From: Aquanectria penicillioides
Lineage: Eukaryota; Ascomycota; Sordariomycetes; Hypocreales; Nectriaceae
Direction of reading: 5' to 3'
Assembly: GCA_003415625.1 (NCBI GenBank)
Contig: PYIU01000011.1
Location: 1,253,001 to 1,317,000 of the forward strand
Length of the DNA stretch: 64,000 nucleotides
Made by a program: the position numbers and the translations under genes. The notes beneath the pieces were generated by a model that was not told where the DNA came from, did no database searches, and was given only the letters and a program-made list of their open reading frames with translations. Of this stretch, positions 62,401 through 64,000 are shown in pieces; within the stretch, counting starts at the first letter, position 1; each line of letters begins with the position of its first letter.

Positions 62401-63668
62401 TATTTAATTATATATCTCTAAAAGAAGAAATACTTCTATAATATTAATTTAGCTTAATTAAGATTATTATACTTATTGCTAGAAATATTAAATAGAATGC
62501 CTTAAAAGTATAGAAACTACTTAAGATAATTAAAAATAAGTTCCTAAAGTTCTTTTAAACTAATAAAATTATAGAGTTTAAAAGAAAATAATAATAAGTA
62601 TTTAATTAAATAATTAAATAAGGCATTAATAAAAGCAATAATTTAATTAATAGTTAAAAATTGATTAAAGGTTAACTATATAAAGGTAATAAAGGTAAAA
62701 AAGAAGCTATAATTAGCTATATACTAAAAAAGAAAGTAATATTTATTAATATAATATATAAATAAAAAGCTAATAAAATATATCCTAAAGATAATATTCT
62801 ATTAAATAGATCTATTCTTAAAAAGAATTTATACTAAAAGAAAAAAAGGTAAAAGAAAGTAAAGGAAAACCTTAAAGAGAAGTTTAAGTACTTAAAGCTT
62901 TTAATACTTAAATTCTTTAAAATAGCTAAAGGATTAAGGCTATATAAAGAAAGACTTTAAAAAGTAATTAATTAAATAAAAGGGATTTTTATTAAAAAAA
63001 AAAGAAATATTTTATTAGAAATTCTCTATAATAAAGAGGCAGTATTTACTTAAGATTTTAAGGAATATAGAAGGCTAAACCTTAAAATAGCCTTTTTATA
63101 AATTATTAAAATATTAAAATATAAAGCTTAATAAACTAAAAATATTTTAATCTCTAAAGGATTAAAAAAGGAGGTTATTAAATTACTAAAAACTTAAATA
63201 AAAAGAGGAATTCTTTAAGAGTTTTATATTGCCTATTAAAACCTATATATATTAATAGAAAAAAAAATAATAAACTTTATTTAATTAATTTAGCTAAAAG
63301 ATATAATATATATATATATAAAATAGATTAATTCCTTTAAAGGCTAATAAATTCTTAATTAAATTTAAAATATATAAAATTTTAACTCTTTTAGACTTCT
63401 TTTTAAAATATAATTAAATTTCCTAAATAAAAAAAAGTTAAAATTTAATAACTTTTAATATACTATTAAAGCTTTTTAAAATATATACTTTATTATAAGA
63501 AGGAATTAATTTAATAGTATAGTTTTTAAAAATTATAATTAAAATCCTTTTTAATCTATTATTAAAAGTCTATTAAGCCTTTTTAAATAATATTACTATT
63601 AAAGAACTAAAGATTAAATATAATAAAGAAAAAGTGCTTTTTAATATATAAAGGTTTATTTTAAAGTA
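59425..63668 (+). mobile_element. Third Ty3/gypsy element (family C): gag to start of reverse transcriptase, RIP-degraded
   Basis: About 4.2 kb of heavily mutated plus-strand coding remains. A CCHC knuckle lies at 60966-61007, where Cys-2, His and Cys-3 are all now Tyr with spacing C-x2-C-x4-H-x4-C kept. From about 63045 the sequence follows the start of a fungal gypsy reverse transcriptase: F-QDFKEYRRLN, then IKRGILQEFYIAY.NLYILIEKK for the family's RxxxGILEP..GPYRNPWFLVxKK. A YNKEKVLFNIQRFILKYL block just before 63668 resembles YNNEEVLPGIRRFxxEH. No LTR was found. The element breaks off at the tail of S2b, which seems to have inserted in it; the rest would lie beyond the window. Confidence 0.62.
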
Positions 63669-63991
63669 TTTATTTATTTATTTATTAATACTCTATAGAC
63701 CTATAAAGTAAATAGTACTTCTATACTATATAAATAAAGGAAAAAACTATACTAATAGAGTAAAAACCTTTATTTAATATAATATTAGGCCTATTATAAG
63801 TCCTTTATAAAAAGGCATTAAATTAAAAGTTAGTTTAGTACTATTATTAAAATATTCTATTTGCCTAATTATAAGATTAGTAAATAAAGTAAAAGTAAGG
63901 CCTATAATAGGCCTAAATTATCTATACTATAGGCCTATTATAAGAAGTAAGGCGCTAATCTAATGCCAGCTAGTAGCTAGCTAGCTACTAG
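63669..63991 (-). mobile_element. SINE-like element S2b, minus strand, RIP-altered
   Basis: The reverse complement of S2a over its entire length, including the head: GCCAGCTAGTAGCTAGC corresponds to the CG-rich palindrome of S2a with each CpG/CpA site changed. The tail (TATTTATTTATTTATT, 63669-63685) points toward gypsy C. The last 9 bases of the window (63992-64000) lie outside it. Together with S2a it forms a large inverted repeat around gypsy C. Confidence 0.75.
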
Positions 63992-64000
63992 CTATTTAAA

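Noticed and set aside
59096..63991. A single large DNA transposon with ~325-bp terminal inverted repeats
   Set aside because: The repeats have SINE polarity and tails, a truncated extra copy exists at 20159-20325, and the enclosed sequence reads as part of a gypsy polyprotein.

Overview
The window looks like an AT-rich, repeat-packed compartment from a filamentous ascomycete (Pezizomycotina). Almost all of it consists of transposable elements that appear mutated by repeat-induced point mutation (RIP). CpA and TpG are nearly gone, TpA is hugely enriched, and the decayed reading frames carry RIP-type codon changes: Gln, Arg and Trp codons to stop, Cys and His to Tyr, Asp to Asn. One balanced-composition island at about 16.09-19.6 kb holds the only host-type genes. 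I did no database search; family calls rest on motifs read by eye.

Layout. 1-35 is the end of a Ty1/copia LTR. 36-277 is a short unmutated stretch with tRNA-like promoter boxes on the minus strand. 278-14309 holds two minus-strand fragments of a Tad1-like LINE (family A, copies A0 and A1). A1 is split by a tRNA-headed SINE (S1a), which is itself split by a complete copia element (4981-11744; 224-bp LTRs; duplicated target ATTCT). 14326-15049 is a second, 5'-truncated copia. 15050-15250 is the tail of a second SINE family (S2) running into a 165-bp AAAT tract.

The gene island holds a probable DUF7702 membrane-protein pseudogene with one in-frame stop, an apparently intact enoyl-CoA hydratase/isomerase (crotonase) gene, and a damaged PEBP-family gene. 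19.6-21.46 kb holds decayed sequence, an S2 fragment, a 153-bp MITE-like repeat (D1) and an unmutated, hairpin-containing segment.

21460-32283 (B1) and 40289-50509 (B2) are two complete Ty3/gypsy chromoviruses with 311-bp LTRs (targets GCAAC and ATTGC). Each has an extra open region of about 2.2 kb between the chromodomain and the 3' LTR. B1 carries SINE S1b in its 5' LTR. B2 sits inside LINE copy A2 (32944-52020), which also contains a pogo/Fot1-type DNA transposon (35553-38384) and SINE S1c. LINE copy A3 (52810-58251) is uninterrupted and the least mutated. 59425-63668 is part of a different Ty3/gypsy element lying between two inverted S2 SINE copies.

How it fits together. The elements give a relative insertion order: LINEs first; then SINEs, pogo and gypsy B2; then copia into SINE S1a. 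The most unusual points are (1) two SINE families with unrelated heads sharing one 3' tail; (2) RIP that fades at the outer ends of the copia and gypsy B1 elements; (3) surviving CpA/CpG that appear to sit mainly after a G; and (4) the extra 3' coding region in the gypsy B family.
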